This document shows positions 51,068 through 59,504 of a stretch of DNA of 64,000 nucleotides, in pieces. How positions within the stretch are numbered: position 1 is the stretch's first letter; each line of letters starts with the position of its first letter. This DNA is from Paenibacillus wynnii. GTDB taxonomy: Bacteria; Bacillota; Bacilli; Paenibacillales; Paenibacillaceae. The stretch spans positions 1 through 64,000 of the forward strand of contig NZ_JAUSTK010000024.1 in assembly GCF_030812855.1 (NCBI RefSeq). Reading direction: 5' to 3'. The position numbers and the translations under genes were made by a program. The notes under the pieces are model-generated. The model was not told the DNA's origin. It made no database searches and saw only the letters and a list, made by a program, of their open reading frames with translations.

Positions 51068-52045
51068 ATGAAAGCGATCGTATGCGAAAAGTACGGAACC
51101 CCGGATGTGCTTCAATTTAAAGAGGTAGCTAAGCCAACTCCCAAAGATAATGAAATACTGATTCGAGTATATGCGGCAGTAGTAACCCCGTCGGACTGTT
51201 CTTTTAGAAAGGCAGATCCCTTTATGATCCGACTTTTTTACGGACTTACGAAACCCAAAAACCCCAAAACAGGCGTTGAGTTTGCCGGGGAGATTGAAGC
51301 CGTAGGCAAGGATGTAAAGTTATTCAAGAAAGCAGATCAGGTGTATGGCCTAAGTCCAAATACTTTTGGCGCACATGCCGAATACATGTGTCTGCCTGAA
51401 GATAAAGCAGTAACCCTAAAACCGGTGAATTCAACATATGATGATGCAGCCGCCGTTAGTGATGGAGCACCCACTGCATTGATATTTCTTAGAGATAAGG
51501 CGAAAATTCAGAGCGGACAAAAAATCCTTATCAACGGTGCATCTGGAGCGGTAGGGGCTTATACTGTACAGCTTGCTAAATACTACGGAGCAGAAGTTAC
51601 TGGAGTATGCAGTTCTGCGAATTCAGAAATGGTGAAATCTCTGGGAGCTGATCATGTTATTGATTATACCCAAGCGGACTTCACCAAAGGCGGTCAGACC
51701 TATGACATTATTTTCGACGCAGTAGGAAAAAGTTCATTTTCACGTTGCAAAAACTCGCTTAAGCAAAAAGGGGTCTATCTTACAACTGTCCCTACCCTTA
51801 GGACTATGCTTCAAATGTTATGGACATCGAAGATTGGCAGCAAAAAGGTGATTTTTACGACTGCGGGCTTACTCCAGAACAAAGGAAATCTAGTTTTCCT
51901 TAAAGAACTTTTCGAGGCAGGGAAAATAAAATCGGTCATCGATAGACGTTATCCGTTAGAACAGACGGCTGAGGCACACAGGTATGTTGAAAAAGGGCAC
52001 AAGCGGGGAAATGTGGTCATCAATTATATGCCATTCTCGAATTAG
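51068..52045 (+). CDS. NAD(P)H quinone oxidoreductase-like MDR protein
   Basis: A 325-residue medium-chain dehydrogenase/reductase of the zinc-free quinone reductase group. KAIVCEKYGTPDVLQFKEVA opens it, GVEFAGEIEAVGKDVKLFKK follows, and the cofactor loop is ILINGASGAVGAYTVQLAKYYGAE. Zinc-binding cysteines of alcohol dehydrogenases are absent. AGAGGAGGAATA gives a strong ribosome binding site one base after the XRE stop, so it is cotranscribed with the regulator. Role perhaps in electrophile or quinone detoxification. Confidence 0.9.
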   Translation: MKAIVCEKYGTPDVLQFKEVAKPTPKDNEILIRVYAAVVTPSDCSFRKADPFMIRLFYGLTKPKNPKTGVEFAGEIEAVGKDVKLFKKADQVYGLSPNTFGAHAEYMCLPEDKAVTLKPVNSTYDDAAAVSDGAPTALIFLRDKAKIQSGQKILINGASGAVGAYTVQLAKYYGAEVTGVCSSANSEMVKSLGADHVIDYTQADFTKGGQTYDIIFDAVGKSSFSRCKNSLKQKGVYLTTVPTLRTMLQMLWTSKIGSKKVIFTTAGLLQNKGNLVFLKELFEAGKIKSVIDRRYPLEQTAEAHRYVEKGHKRGNVVINYMPFSN

Positions 52046-52123
52046 GGATTAAACAACGGGACATACTTTTTATGGCAGCTAATGAGTTGCTAGTTTCAGA
52101 ACGAACAGAAGGGAGCACACTAT

Positions 52124-52213
52124 ATGCCTCGCCAACCAAAAAATGAAAAGGGCAAAAAGAGTCCGGGAAATAATCACGATTCAGCAGTTCCAGGTTCGAC
52201 CAAAAAAAAATAA
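52124..52213 (+). CDS. Very small basic protein, 29 aa
   Basis: ATG 52124 follows GAAGGGAGC. The 29-residue product is hydrophilic and very basic (MPRQPKNEKGKKSPGNNHDS with a KKK end). Composition resembles small acid-soluble or basic spore proteins, but I see no firm family match. It is 38 bases upstream of another small hydrophilic gene with a good ribosome binding site. Confidence 0.45.
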   Translation: MPRQPKNEKGKKSPGNNHDSAVPGSTKKK

Positions 52214-52251
52214 GTTAAGAAATTCCGAAAAAAGTTGAAGGAGTTGCAACT

Positions 52252-52434
52252 ATGCCATCAAGCCGAAATCATCAAGAGGCGCATGGAATCGGACAGATTG
52301 AAGAACAATTGCAACAGCAGGCAGACGCAGCAAAAGCTATTCAAGGCAGTAGTGAAACTGATCGCGAAATTGCTGAGGCTGCGAAAAGCGATAAACATAC
52401 CGCATTAGACGAAATTGTCGGTAGAAAAGAATAA
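52252..52434 (+). CDS. Small hydrophilic protein, 60 aa
   Basis: GAAGGAGTTGCAACT precedes ATG 52252. The product is helical, rich in Gln, Ala, Glu and Lys (EAHGIGQIEEQLQQQADAAK) and has no signal or membrane helix. It could be a spore or stress protein; family not recognised. The terminator at 52452 ends the pair of small genes. Confidence 0.6.
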   Translation: MPSSRNHQEAHGIGQIEEQLQQQADAAKAIQGSSETDREIAEAAKSDKHTALDEIVGRKE

Positions 52435-52451
52435 ACACATGATACAAAGTT

Positions 52452-52487
52452 AAAACCCACCTAGGTTTCTTATCGCAGGTGGGTTTT
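52452..52487 (+). terminator. Bidirectional terminator
   Basis: AAAACCCACCT (52452-52462) pairs with AGGTGGGTTTT (52477-52487). It also overlaps the 3' end of the convergent CPBP gene. Confidence 0.85.
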
Positions 52488-53288
52488 AGCTAGTCTTCTT
52501 TTATATATCCACAAACCAGTGAGTCCAGTTAAAGCAATAGTGAGGATTCCTTCGGGGCTGGGTATGGCTACAACCTTGAAACTCTCATGAACCAGAATGA
52601 ATTTTTTCAAAATTAATGTATCTATGAAGGCATTTCCCATCGTGTGCATAAGGACGGCTGGCCATACGCTTTTGGTCATTAACAGAATTTCACCATATAG
52701 TATCGCCATGGCGATCACACCAATCATCATACGAGGGATATAGGTGATCATGCTTTCCGTAGTGTCGAGGAACAGGGATAAATAAGGGAAATGCCACGCC
52801 CCCCAAACCACTCCAACGGTAATATGGACGAGGAAGCGGTTGATTCCTATCGTGAACAGTTTTGGCGCCAAATAACCTCTCCACGCAAATTCCTCGAATA
52901 TATTCTTGATGAAGCCCGGTAGGAGAGCCATACCAAATGCTGCTAAATAGGTAGAAGACGAAGGAGATATTTCAATCCACCCCAGTCCCAAACCCATGCC
53001 TACAATCACCACGGTCATTAAGGGATAGAAAAGGATACTGAACATATACAAAAATAGGTTTCCTTTGAATAGGGGGTTGATGCCGAAATCTTTCCATCCG
53101 TCACCCATCCAACTACGCATAATCACCATAGTCAAGAGGGGCGACACAATCCAAATCAGCTGACCGAGGCTGCCGTTCTTATCCGTTCCTACTTGCAGAT
53201 CCACCAACCGCCCGATCCATCCACAGCTTAACGCAATGATCGAGAAAATAATAACGTGTTTAAGCGTCTTGTCTCCATTTTCCCTCAA
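52470..53288 (-). CDS. CPBP (CAAX/bacteriocin-processing-type) intramembrane protease
   Basis: A protein of about 272 residues with eight membrane segments. The active-site motifs are KNIFEEFAWRGYLAP (EExxxR: Glu-Glu and Arg), WGAWHFPYL (FxxxH type) and LMHTMGNAFID (HxxxN). These match the ABI/CPBP family of glutamic intramembrane proteases. TTG 53288 follows GAGGAGATGG and overlaps the PadR stop (TTGA), so the regulator and protease are coupled. Substrate unknown. Confidence 0.85.
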   Translation of the reverse strand: MRENGDKTLKHVIIFSIIALSCGWIGRLVDLQVGTDKNGSLGQLIWIVSPLLTMVIMRSWMGDGWKDFGINPLFKGNLFLYMFSILFYPLMTVVIVGMGLGLGWIEISPSSSTYLAAFGMALLPGFIKNIFEEFAWRGYLAPKLFTIGINRFLVHITVGVVWGAWHFPYLSLFLDTTESMITYIPRMMIGVIAMAILYGEILLMTKSVWPAVLMHTMGNAFIDTLILKKFILVHESFKVVAIPSPEGILTIALTGLTGLWIYKRRLAKTHLR

Positions 53289-53839
53289 GATTCCATCTCC
53301 TCTTTTAACTTCTGTAAGTACTTCGTGTACCACTCCTGTAAGAAAGCATAATAATCCATGCCAAATTCCAATGTATCCAACCGTGTTTTAACTTTAGGGT
53401 TGTTCAGAAGTTCTTTGTTTTCCCCGATCTTTTCCCGGTTCATTTGTTGAATCTTCCTCATGGTTGCTCCGACATTTTCAATTTCATGTAAATACGCTTC
53501 GACAAGTTCGAGTTTTCTGGAGTTTTCGACGTAGTTGAAGAAAAACATTTTGACGAGTGCAGGATCCCTGGGTTTATCTAACGCGATAGATTTACCGGCC
53601 CAGCGGAGGAATTCTTCTTCACCTTCCTCGGTTATCGAGTAGACTTTCTTACTCCTTGCTCCCTGAAACTCCTCTGTTACATGGACATGTCTATTCTGAA
53701 TCAGCTTCTTCAGGGCCGGTTGTATGCTGCCTTGGCTGGAATTGTAAAAGAATCCGGTGCTTGATTCCATCGTTTTCTTCAGATCATAGGACGATTTCTC
53801 ACCGTCTAACAGCAATCCTAAAATGATTTTATCCTGCAT
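53285..53839 (-). CDS. PadR-family transcriptional regulator
   Basis: A 184-residue PadR protein. The winged helix covers ILGLLLDGEKSSYDLKKTME and SSQGSIQPALKKLIQNRHVH and YSITEEGEEEFLRW; the C-terminal helical dimer domain follows (EAYLHEIENVGATMRKIQQM). It is first in a two-gene unit with the CPBP protease and has a perfect palindrome upstream (53866), suiting autorepression. Ligand unknown. Confidence 0.92.
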   Translation of the reverse strand: MQDKIILGLLLDGEKSSYDLKKTMESSTGFFYNSSQGSIQPALKKLIQNRHVHVTEEFQGARSKKVYSITEEGEEEFLRWAGKSIALDKPRDPALVKMFFFNYVENSRKLELVEAYLHEIENVGATMRKIQQMNREKIGENKELLNNPKVKTRLDTLEFGMDYYAFLQEWYTKYLQKLKEEMES

Positions 53840-53865
53840 GAATATGAACGCCTCATTTCTATAGG

Positions 53866-53884
53866 ATATGTCTACTAGACATAT
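53866..53884. promoter_or_regulatory. Perfect 19-base palindrome, likely PadR operator
   Basis: ATATGTCTA-C-TAGACATAT has nine-base arms. It lies 27 bases upstream of the PadR start codon, within the promoter zone. PadR operators typically have the form ATGT...ACAT, which this contains. Confidence 0.75.
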
Positions 53885-54051
53885 TTGATTTGATCTTAAT
53901 TCCTTTTTTTGGTTTTGTCAATTTAAAATCCGATCTAAAGTGCCAGTTACTTTAATTACTAAACGCTTTTTTAAGTTACTTAAGCTTCCCTAGGCAGCAG
54001 CTTTGCCGCTATGATAATTGTGAAAATATGCACAAGGGGGCAAGGTTTTAG

Positions 54052-55581
54052 ATGAAAAAGACAACAACAGCGGCCCTTATTCTCATTCTCTCTGTCATGC
54101 TCGTTATCGCAGGATGCGGAAACAGCAACAGCAACAGCAAAAACACCGAGAACAAGAGTAAGGACAATGAGACCCAAAAAGTTGAAGCAGTATCAGGAGC
54201 ATCCGAAGCAAGCTATACACCGTACGATCAATTAAAAGATAAATATGATATCATCATTGTCGGTGCGGGTGGTGCGGGTATGTCTGCTGCACTTGAGGCT
54301 AAAGCAAAAGGCTTGAACCCGGTTATTTTAGAAAAAATGCCGGTTGCCGGCGGAAATACAACAAAATCATCTTCGGGAATGAACGCTTCAGCAACAAAAT
54401 TTCAAAAAGAGCAAGGTATTGAAGACAGCAATGATCTATTTTATGATCAGACTTTAAAAGGCGGTCATGATACTAACGATAAAGAGATGCTTCGTTTCTT
54501 TGTTGATAATTCCGCAAGTGCTATCGATTGGCTGGATTCCATCGGGATTCGATTGAACAATATCACCATTACAGGCGGTATGAAGGAAAAACGCACACAC
54601 CGTCCTGAAGACGGCTCGGCGGTAGGGCAATACCTTGTCAAAGGTCTTGTGAAGAATCTGCAAGAGAAAGGCATTCCGCTTTTTGTGAACGCTGATGTCA
54701 AAGAAATTACCCAAAAAGACGGCAAGGTAAATGGCGTTAAAGTTATTTTTAACCAAGCTGACGAGAAAGTGATTACAGCAGCGGCTGTCGTTGTGACAAC
54801 CGGTGGTTTCGGATCCAATAAGGAGATGATTTCCGAAGTCAGACCTGATTTGGAAGGATATGTGACTACAAACCAGATTGGCAGCACCGGCGACGGCATC
54901 AAGATGATTGAGAAAGTTGGCGGTACTACGGTCGATATGGATCAAATCCAAGTTCACCCGACGGTACAGCAAGAAAAGTCTTACCTCATTGGGGAAGCTG
55001 TTCGCGGAGAGGGTGCTCTCCTTATTTCAAGTAAAGGCACACGGTTCACCAACGAACTGGATACTCGTGATAAGGTCACAGCAGCAATCAATACGCTTCC
55101 TGAGAAAACAGCATTTCTAGTATTTGATTCCGGTGTAAAATCCCGCGTTAAAGCCATTGAACAATATGAAAAAATGGGCTTCGTTATCCAAGGGGACTCG
55201 ATCGAGGCTTTGGCAAAAGAAATGAATGTCCCTGCTGATAAGTTGAAAGCAACACTGGATTCATGGAACAGTGCTGTGAAAGCTAAATCGGATACTGAAT
55301 TCGGTAGAACAACAGGGATGGACAATGACTTGTCCGGCGCACCATACTATGCGATTAAAATAGGCCCTGGCGTTCACTACACCATGGGTGGTGTGAAAAT
55401 CAACACCAATACAGAAGTTTTAAATAAAGACGGCAAGCCTATTACAGGTCTGTTTGCGGCAGGAGAAGTTACAGGCGGATTGCACGGTGAAAACCGCATC
55501 GGCGGTAACTCTGTTGCAGAAATTATTATTTTCGGACGCCAAGCAGGTATCAAATCTGCTGAATTTGTAAAAGCACAATAG
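54052..55581 (+). CDS. Extracellular fumarate-reductase-like flavoprotein
   Basis: A 509-residue lipoprotein (lipobox VIAGC, C22) of the flavocytochrome c/urocanate reductase group. The FAD domain has DIIIVGAGGAGMSAALEAKA (from about residue 65) and AAGEVTGGLHGENRIGGNSV at the end; the active site has THRPEDGSA and GMNASAT. There is no heme or full FMN-binding domain. A short motif VSGAS (residues 47-51) before the FAD domain resembles the SGA(T/S) site that ApbE-type enzymes flavinylate. It may reduce fumarate or a similar acceptor outside the cell using electrons from the membrane. Confidence 0.88.
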   Translation: MKKTTTAALILILSVMLVIAGCGNSNSNSKNTENKSKDNETQKVEAVSGASEASYTPYDQLKDKYDIIIVGAGGAGMSAALEAKAKGLNPVILEKMPVAGGNTTKSSSGMNASATKFQKEQGIEDSNDLFYDQTLKGGHDTNDKEMLRFFVDNSASAIDWLDSIGIRLNNITITGGMKEKRTHRPEDGSAVGQYLVKGLVKNLQEKGIPLFVNADVKEITQKDGKVNGVKVIFNQADEKVITAAAVVVTTGGFGSNKEMISEVRPDLEGYVTTNQIGSTGDGIKMIEKVGGTTVDMDQIQVHPTVQQEKSYLIGEAVRGEGALLISSKGTRFTNELDTRDKVTAAINTLPEKTAFLVFDSGVKSRVKAIEQYEKMGFVIQGDSIEALAKEMNVPADKLKATLDSWNSAVKAKSDTEFGRTTGMDNDLSGAPYYAIKIGPGVHYTMGGVKINTNTEVLNKDGKPITGLFAAGEVTGGLHGENRIGGNSVAEIIIFGRQAGIKSAEFVKAQ

Positions 55582-55594
55582 AATGATAAAATGC

Positions 55595-55625
55595 AAAGGG
55601 CCCGCGTCTAAGCGTGGGCTCTTTG
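55595..55625 (+). terminator. Terminator
   Basis: AAAGGGCCCGCG and GCGTGGGCTCTTT pair with G-U wobble around TCTAA. It ends the flavoprotein gene and can serve the convergent PilZ gene. Confidence 0.8.
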
Positions 55626-55631
55626 TATATC

Positions 55632-56006
55632 TCAACGAACCAATATTTTACCTTCACCAGCCAAACTACGCAGTATTTTTGGTAGACGATCACGATCCCC
55701 TTCAGGAATCTCTAATTGTAAACCGTAATGGAAACTGCCTTCTAGTTCCTTGCTCCATTTCAAAGTTCCTTCTATATACATAGATTCTTCGGTTAGGTCC
55801 ATCTCCATGCCAATGCGAACCATGTTATTTTCTGGATCGACATTCAAGGGTAGCGACAAGTGGCAACCGGAACGACTGATGTCAAACATCATAGCTCTTA
55901 CAGGCTTAGAGGGAACCGGGATCCCGTTGATACTAAGGATATGAAGATCAAATGAAGCGGGTTCTTTAAGGGTATAACGAAAAGGTTCGGTTCTGCGATT
56001 AGTCAT
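55632..56006 (-). CDS. PilZ-domain protein
   Basis: A 124-residue single PilZ domain. The c-di-GMP-binding motifs are RRTEPFRYTL at the N-terminus (RxxxR type) and DISRSGCHLSL ([D/N]xSxxG). I chose the inner ATG (56006), five bases after GGAGG; the outer ATG (56018) contains the site. It is likely a c-di-GMP effector controlling motility or envelope functions. Monocistronic. Confidence 0.85.
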   Translation of the reverse strand: MTNRRTEPFRYTLKEPASFDLHILSINGIPVPSKPVRAMMFDISRSGCHLSLPLNVDPENNMVRIGMEMDLTEESMYIEGTLKWSKELEGSFHYGLQLEIPEGDRDRLPKILRSLAGEGKILVR

Positions 56007-56236
56007 ATGCTCCTCCATACTATTCCATTTGTTGACTATTTTATATTATCGACAGGAAAGCTGGATAAGTAAATAGCTGAATTTTTTTGGATTCGAATTT
56101 CATGATTGACAGCCTCCACCGTGAAAGTCGTTGCAAAAGTATGTATAATCGTTGACGGCCTATATTAGAAGATAAGCAAATTTTTATTATACTTTACTTG
56201 TAAGCGATTACATATATCGACGGGGGGAATAATCGA

Positions 56237-57823
56237 ATGAATAAGAAAAGAGGGTTGACACTGCTGTCCGGTATTCTAATGCTGTCGCTGCTCGGTGCGT
56301 GCGGCAACAACAATGGTAACGCCGGGGGCCAGACGGAGCCGCAGGCTTCGGCAGCCGCGACGCAGGAAGCGGGAGGCAATAATCAGGCAGCCGGAGATTC
56401 CGGCACAGTGGATACATCCCAGCCTGTTACACTAAAGATGATCTTTGTGGGACCAAAGCCGATCGACTACGATACGGTGTTTGGGGAGATCAACAAGAAG
56501 CTTAAGGAGAAAATTAACGCGACCCTGGAAGGCGAGTTCTTGGACTGGTCGGACTGGGCGCAGAAATATCCGCTCAAACTCGCGGCCAACGAGGATTTTG
56601 ATCTCATTTACGCAGCCAACTGGGCAGGATACAACGATCAGGCAATCAAAGGCGGCTTCCTGGAACTGACTGACGACATGCTGCAGAAGTACGCTCCGAT
56701 GACCTGGAAAGAGATGACGCCGGTGAGTTGGGGTCAGGCGAAGGTGAACGGTAAGCTCTATATGGTACCTCAGAACCGCGGTGAAACGGTCGAGAAGCTG
56801 ATTTTATACCGGGAGGATCTTCGCAAGAAATACAACCTGCCGGAGATTAACAGCCCGGAAGCTTACGCTACCTATCTCAAGACCATTACCGAGAAGGAAA
56901 AGGGCGTCCTTCCGTTCACTCCGGAGACCGGAGACTGGAAGCTCCACAATCTGGACCGGGTATTGCTGAAGCAGCAGAACGAATGGAACATGCTCGACTT
57001 TGATCTGCCGTTAGGCTTCAAGCTGACTGATCCCGCAGGTAAAATATTCAATGTATACGAAACGCCGGAATTTAAGGAACTCGTCTACTATTATAAAGAT
57101 CTGGCCGATCACAACGCTTGGTCGAAGAGTGCGCTAAACAGTAAGCTGGATCACCAACAGGAGTTCAAGGAAGGCAAGACGGCGTCAATTACGCATAACT
57201 TGGGTACGCTTGGCTCTATGGTGACCGACATGCGGGAGAAGAAATCGCCGTATGAATTGGCGCTGGCTGACGTTACACCGGACAAGAAGAAGTCAGTGGC
57301 TGTCTCCACGCAGAACGGGGTCGCCATCCACGCCACCTCCAAAAATCCTGAGCGGGCCCTGATGATGGTCGATCTGCTGCAGAACGACAAGGAACTGCAC
57401 GATCTGATCATGAACGGCATCTCCGCTGTGCATTACAATCCGGTCGGAGACGACAAGTTCACGAACGCGGAAAAGAATGCTAATTACACCGGCTTCTCCA
57501 ACTGGTGCTTTAACTCGCCACTGAACCGGGACAACGATTCGTTCCCAGATGAAGCGAATGCGTTGACCGACAAATGGGAGGGGGAGGTTTACCACTATGA
57601 TCTGGAAACCTTCGTGTTCGATAACAGCAAGGTGAAGACAGAAGTCGCGAACGTAGGTAATGTGATGCTCCAATACGGCATTCCATTGGAATATGGCAAG
57701 GTGAATGATGTAGACAACGGACTGGCCAAGCTTCAGAAGCAGGTAAAGGCCGCCGGTATAGACACAATAATCGCGGAAGTTCAGCGTCAGATTGATGAAT
57801 TCCTTGCCAAATCGGCCCAGTAA
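56237..57823 (+). CDS. Sugar ABC transporter binding lipoprotein with DUF3502
   Basis: A 528-residue family 1 solute-binding protein. The signal ends LLGAC (lipobox, C22), then a linker rich in Asn, Gly and Ala. The binding domain begins VTLKMIFVGPKPIDYDTVF, and the C-terminus (about residues 390-528) fits DUF3502, found on long sugar-binding proteins of Paenibacillus. No permease genes are adjacent, so its partners are elsewhere. The gene is visibly richer in GC, with more C/G third positions, than its neighbours. GGGGGGAA precedes the ATG. Confidence 0.87.
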   Translation: MNKKRGLTLLSGILMLSLLGACGNNNGNAGGQTEPQASAAATQEAGGNNQAAGDSGTVDTSQPVTLKMIFVGPKPIDYDTVFGEINKKLKEKINATLEGEFLDWSDWAQKYPLKLAANEDFDLIYAANWAGYNDQAIKGGFLELTDDMLQKYAPMTWKEMTPVSWGQAKVNGKLYMVPQNRGETVEKLILYREDLRKKYNLPEINSPEAYATYLKTITEKEKGVLPFTPETGDWKLHNLDRVLLKQQNEWNMLDFDLPLGFKLTDPAGKIFNVYETPEFKELVYYYKDLADHNAWSKSALNSKLDHQQEFKEGKTASITHNLGTLGSMVTDMREKKSPYELALADVTPDKKKSVAVSTQNGVAIHATSKNPERALMMVDLLQNDKELHDLIMNGISAVHYNPVGDDKFTNAEKNANYTGFSNWCFNSPLNRDNDSFPDEANALTDKWEGEVYHYDLETFVFDNSKVKTEVANVGNVMLQYGIPLEYGKVNDVDNGLAKLQKQVKAAGIDTIIAEVQRQIDEFLAKSAQ

Positions 57824-57870
57824 TACAGTAAGAAGCATTCCGTTTTTGTCTGTTACTATACTTAAATACC

Positions 57871-57902
57871 AAGAAAGCCCGCGTTGAGACGCGGGCTTTC
57901 TT
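57871..57902 (+). terminator. Strong terminator
   Basis: AAGAAAGCCCGCGT-TGAG-ACGCGGGCTTTCTT is a 14 bp perfect stem with a four-base loop. Confidence 0.93.
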
Positions 57903-58175
57903 CATGCAATCATCTCTCGTTGCCGCCTGCGGGTCGGCAGAGGGTAAACCGGCCCGGAATTTTTAATCCCTTGATCGGGAACGTTTCTATAGTTATATAT
58001 AAATATGGCGTATATTAAGGATCAACTGCAAATTCAGTGCTTGACTATAGCAATCTACTTTTAATCAGGGTTACTGTGCTTCTGCCGTTTGAAATATTAA
58101 GTAAGCTTAATATTGTGGAAAAAATGCTCGATTTGGAATTCCGTCTGGAGCGGGTAATATCGTAATTGAACGAAG
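57903..58175. other. Gene-poor stretch with a hairpin and an unassigned short frame
   Basis: AATATTAAG-TAAG-CTTAATATT (58093-58114) is a perfect 9 bp inverted repeat, perhaps the weak terminator of the minus-strand operon. A plus-strand frame from 58037 to 58165 (42 codons, ending LEFRLERVIS) has no ribosome binding site; it might be a gene relic but I cannot place it. Nothing else is seen. Confidence 0.4.
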
Positions 58176-59504
58176 CTACTCCAGGTCACCCAACTTTTTA
58201 GTTAAACCGGGAACATAGAGAAGCAGATAAATGGATCTTCCGAGCCCGAATATAATGAAGGAAAACCACAAGCCGTGATTTCCGTATTCAGGAACAAAGA
58301 GCCACAGACTCAATAAAAAAGAGGAGAGTGACAGGATCATAGAATTACGTACGGGTTCTGTATTTGTCATACCTGTAAATACTCCATAAAATACAAGTCC
58401 TATGCCAGTTACCAAAGGGAATAGGTACAGCCATGTATTATAGGCTAGGGCAATATTCCGAATATCATGGTTCTCTGTGAACATCGAGATAAGCGGTACT
58501 TTAGTGATATGATACACTCCAGCCAATGCTAACGAGGTAAGGGTAGCCCAGACCCACGATAGATGAAGGGTTCTCTTTAGCAACAATCGATTACCGGAGC
58601 CACGTGCCTGTCCAGCATAAATACTGCTGGCATTCGCCAAGCCGTCAAAGAAATAAGCCATAATATAATGAATTTGCAGTAAAATAGAATTAGCAGCCAG
58701 AGTATTGGTTCCGAAGGAAGTGCTGTTTGCTGTGAATAAATTGAACATAGCCAATAAACAAATGGTGCGAACCAAGAGGTCTCCGTTGGCTCGGAACATC
58801 CTTTTTAGATCATTCAGCTTAAACTGTCCTCTCCAATCAAGAAAGGACACATCCATATAAGGTGAGCGAAGAACAAAGATGCACCCGAGCAAAAAAGCAA
58901 CACCTTCCGCTAACAGTGTTGCCGCCGCGACTCCAGCTACTCCCCATTGAAACCCCTGTACGAATAATAAAGCCAATATTATATTTACTACATTCATAGA
59001 GATTTGCATGTATAGCGTATATTTGATATGCGACATCCCCATCAACCAGCCGAGAAGCACATAATTCAGCAGTGTTAAGGGGGCTCCCCAGATACGAATG
59101 TTGAAATAGACAGCAGCCCATTTAGCTACATCAGGTTCTGGATTCATGAATAGAAGAGAGCTGTTTAGGATCGGTCTTTGCAAGGCGATTAATGATATGC
59201 CGAGTAGACAAGCTACTGCGAGTGGACGAATAAGCTCAGATATTCCCTCAGCCAGATTCTGTCGGCCTTGAGCCTGGGCAGCGAAACCGGAGGTGCTTAC
59301 TCGCAGGAAGCCGAACAGCCAATAGATCGTGTTGATGATTAGAGTGGCAATCGCCGTTCCACCCAGAAAGGCAGGATCGAACAGATGTCCTACTACGGCT
59401 GTGTCTACTGCTCCAAGTAAAGGAGTGGTAATGGTAGAAATGATTAAAGGGATGCAGAGCATTAAATACATGCGATGGGTAGGGTAGTTCGGATTCTTGT
59501 TCAT
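58176..59504 (-). CDS. MATE-family efflux transporter
   Basis: A 442-residue protein with about 12 membrane helices, in the DinF-like branch of MATE exporters. The start PTHRMYLMLCIPLIISTITT and LLGAVDTAVVGHLFDPAFLG with GFAAQAQG are typical; the D in GAVDTAVVGH is the conserved helix-1 acidic residue. It uses a Na+ or H+ gradient. Its ATG overlaps the stop of the ABC ATPase gene (ATGA, 59501-59504), so it is translated together with the importer. Confidence 0.92.
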   Translation of the reverse strand: MNKNPNYPTHRMYLMLCIPLIISTITTPLLGAVDTAVVGHLFDPAFLGGTAIATLIINTIYWLFGFLRVSTSGFAAQAQGRQNLAEGISELIRPLAVACLLGISLIALQRPILNSSLLFMNPEPDVAKWAAVYFNIRIWGAPLTLLNYVLLGWLMGMSHIKYTLYMQISMNVVNIILALLFVQGFQWGVAGVAAATLLAEGVAFLLGCIFVLRSPYMDVSFLDWRGQFKLNDLKRMFRANGDLLVRTICLLAMFNLFTANSTSFGTNTLAANSILLQIHYIMAYFFDGLANASSIYAGQARGSGNRLLLKRTLHLSWVWATLTSLALAGVYHITKVPLISMFTENHDIRNIALAYNTWLYLFPLVTGIGLVFYGVFTGMTNTEPVRNSMILSLSSFLLSLWLFVPEYGNHGLWFSFIIFGLGRSIYLLLYVPGLTKKLGDLE

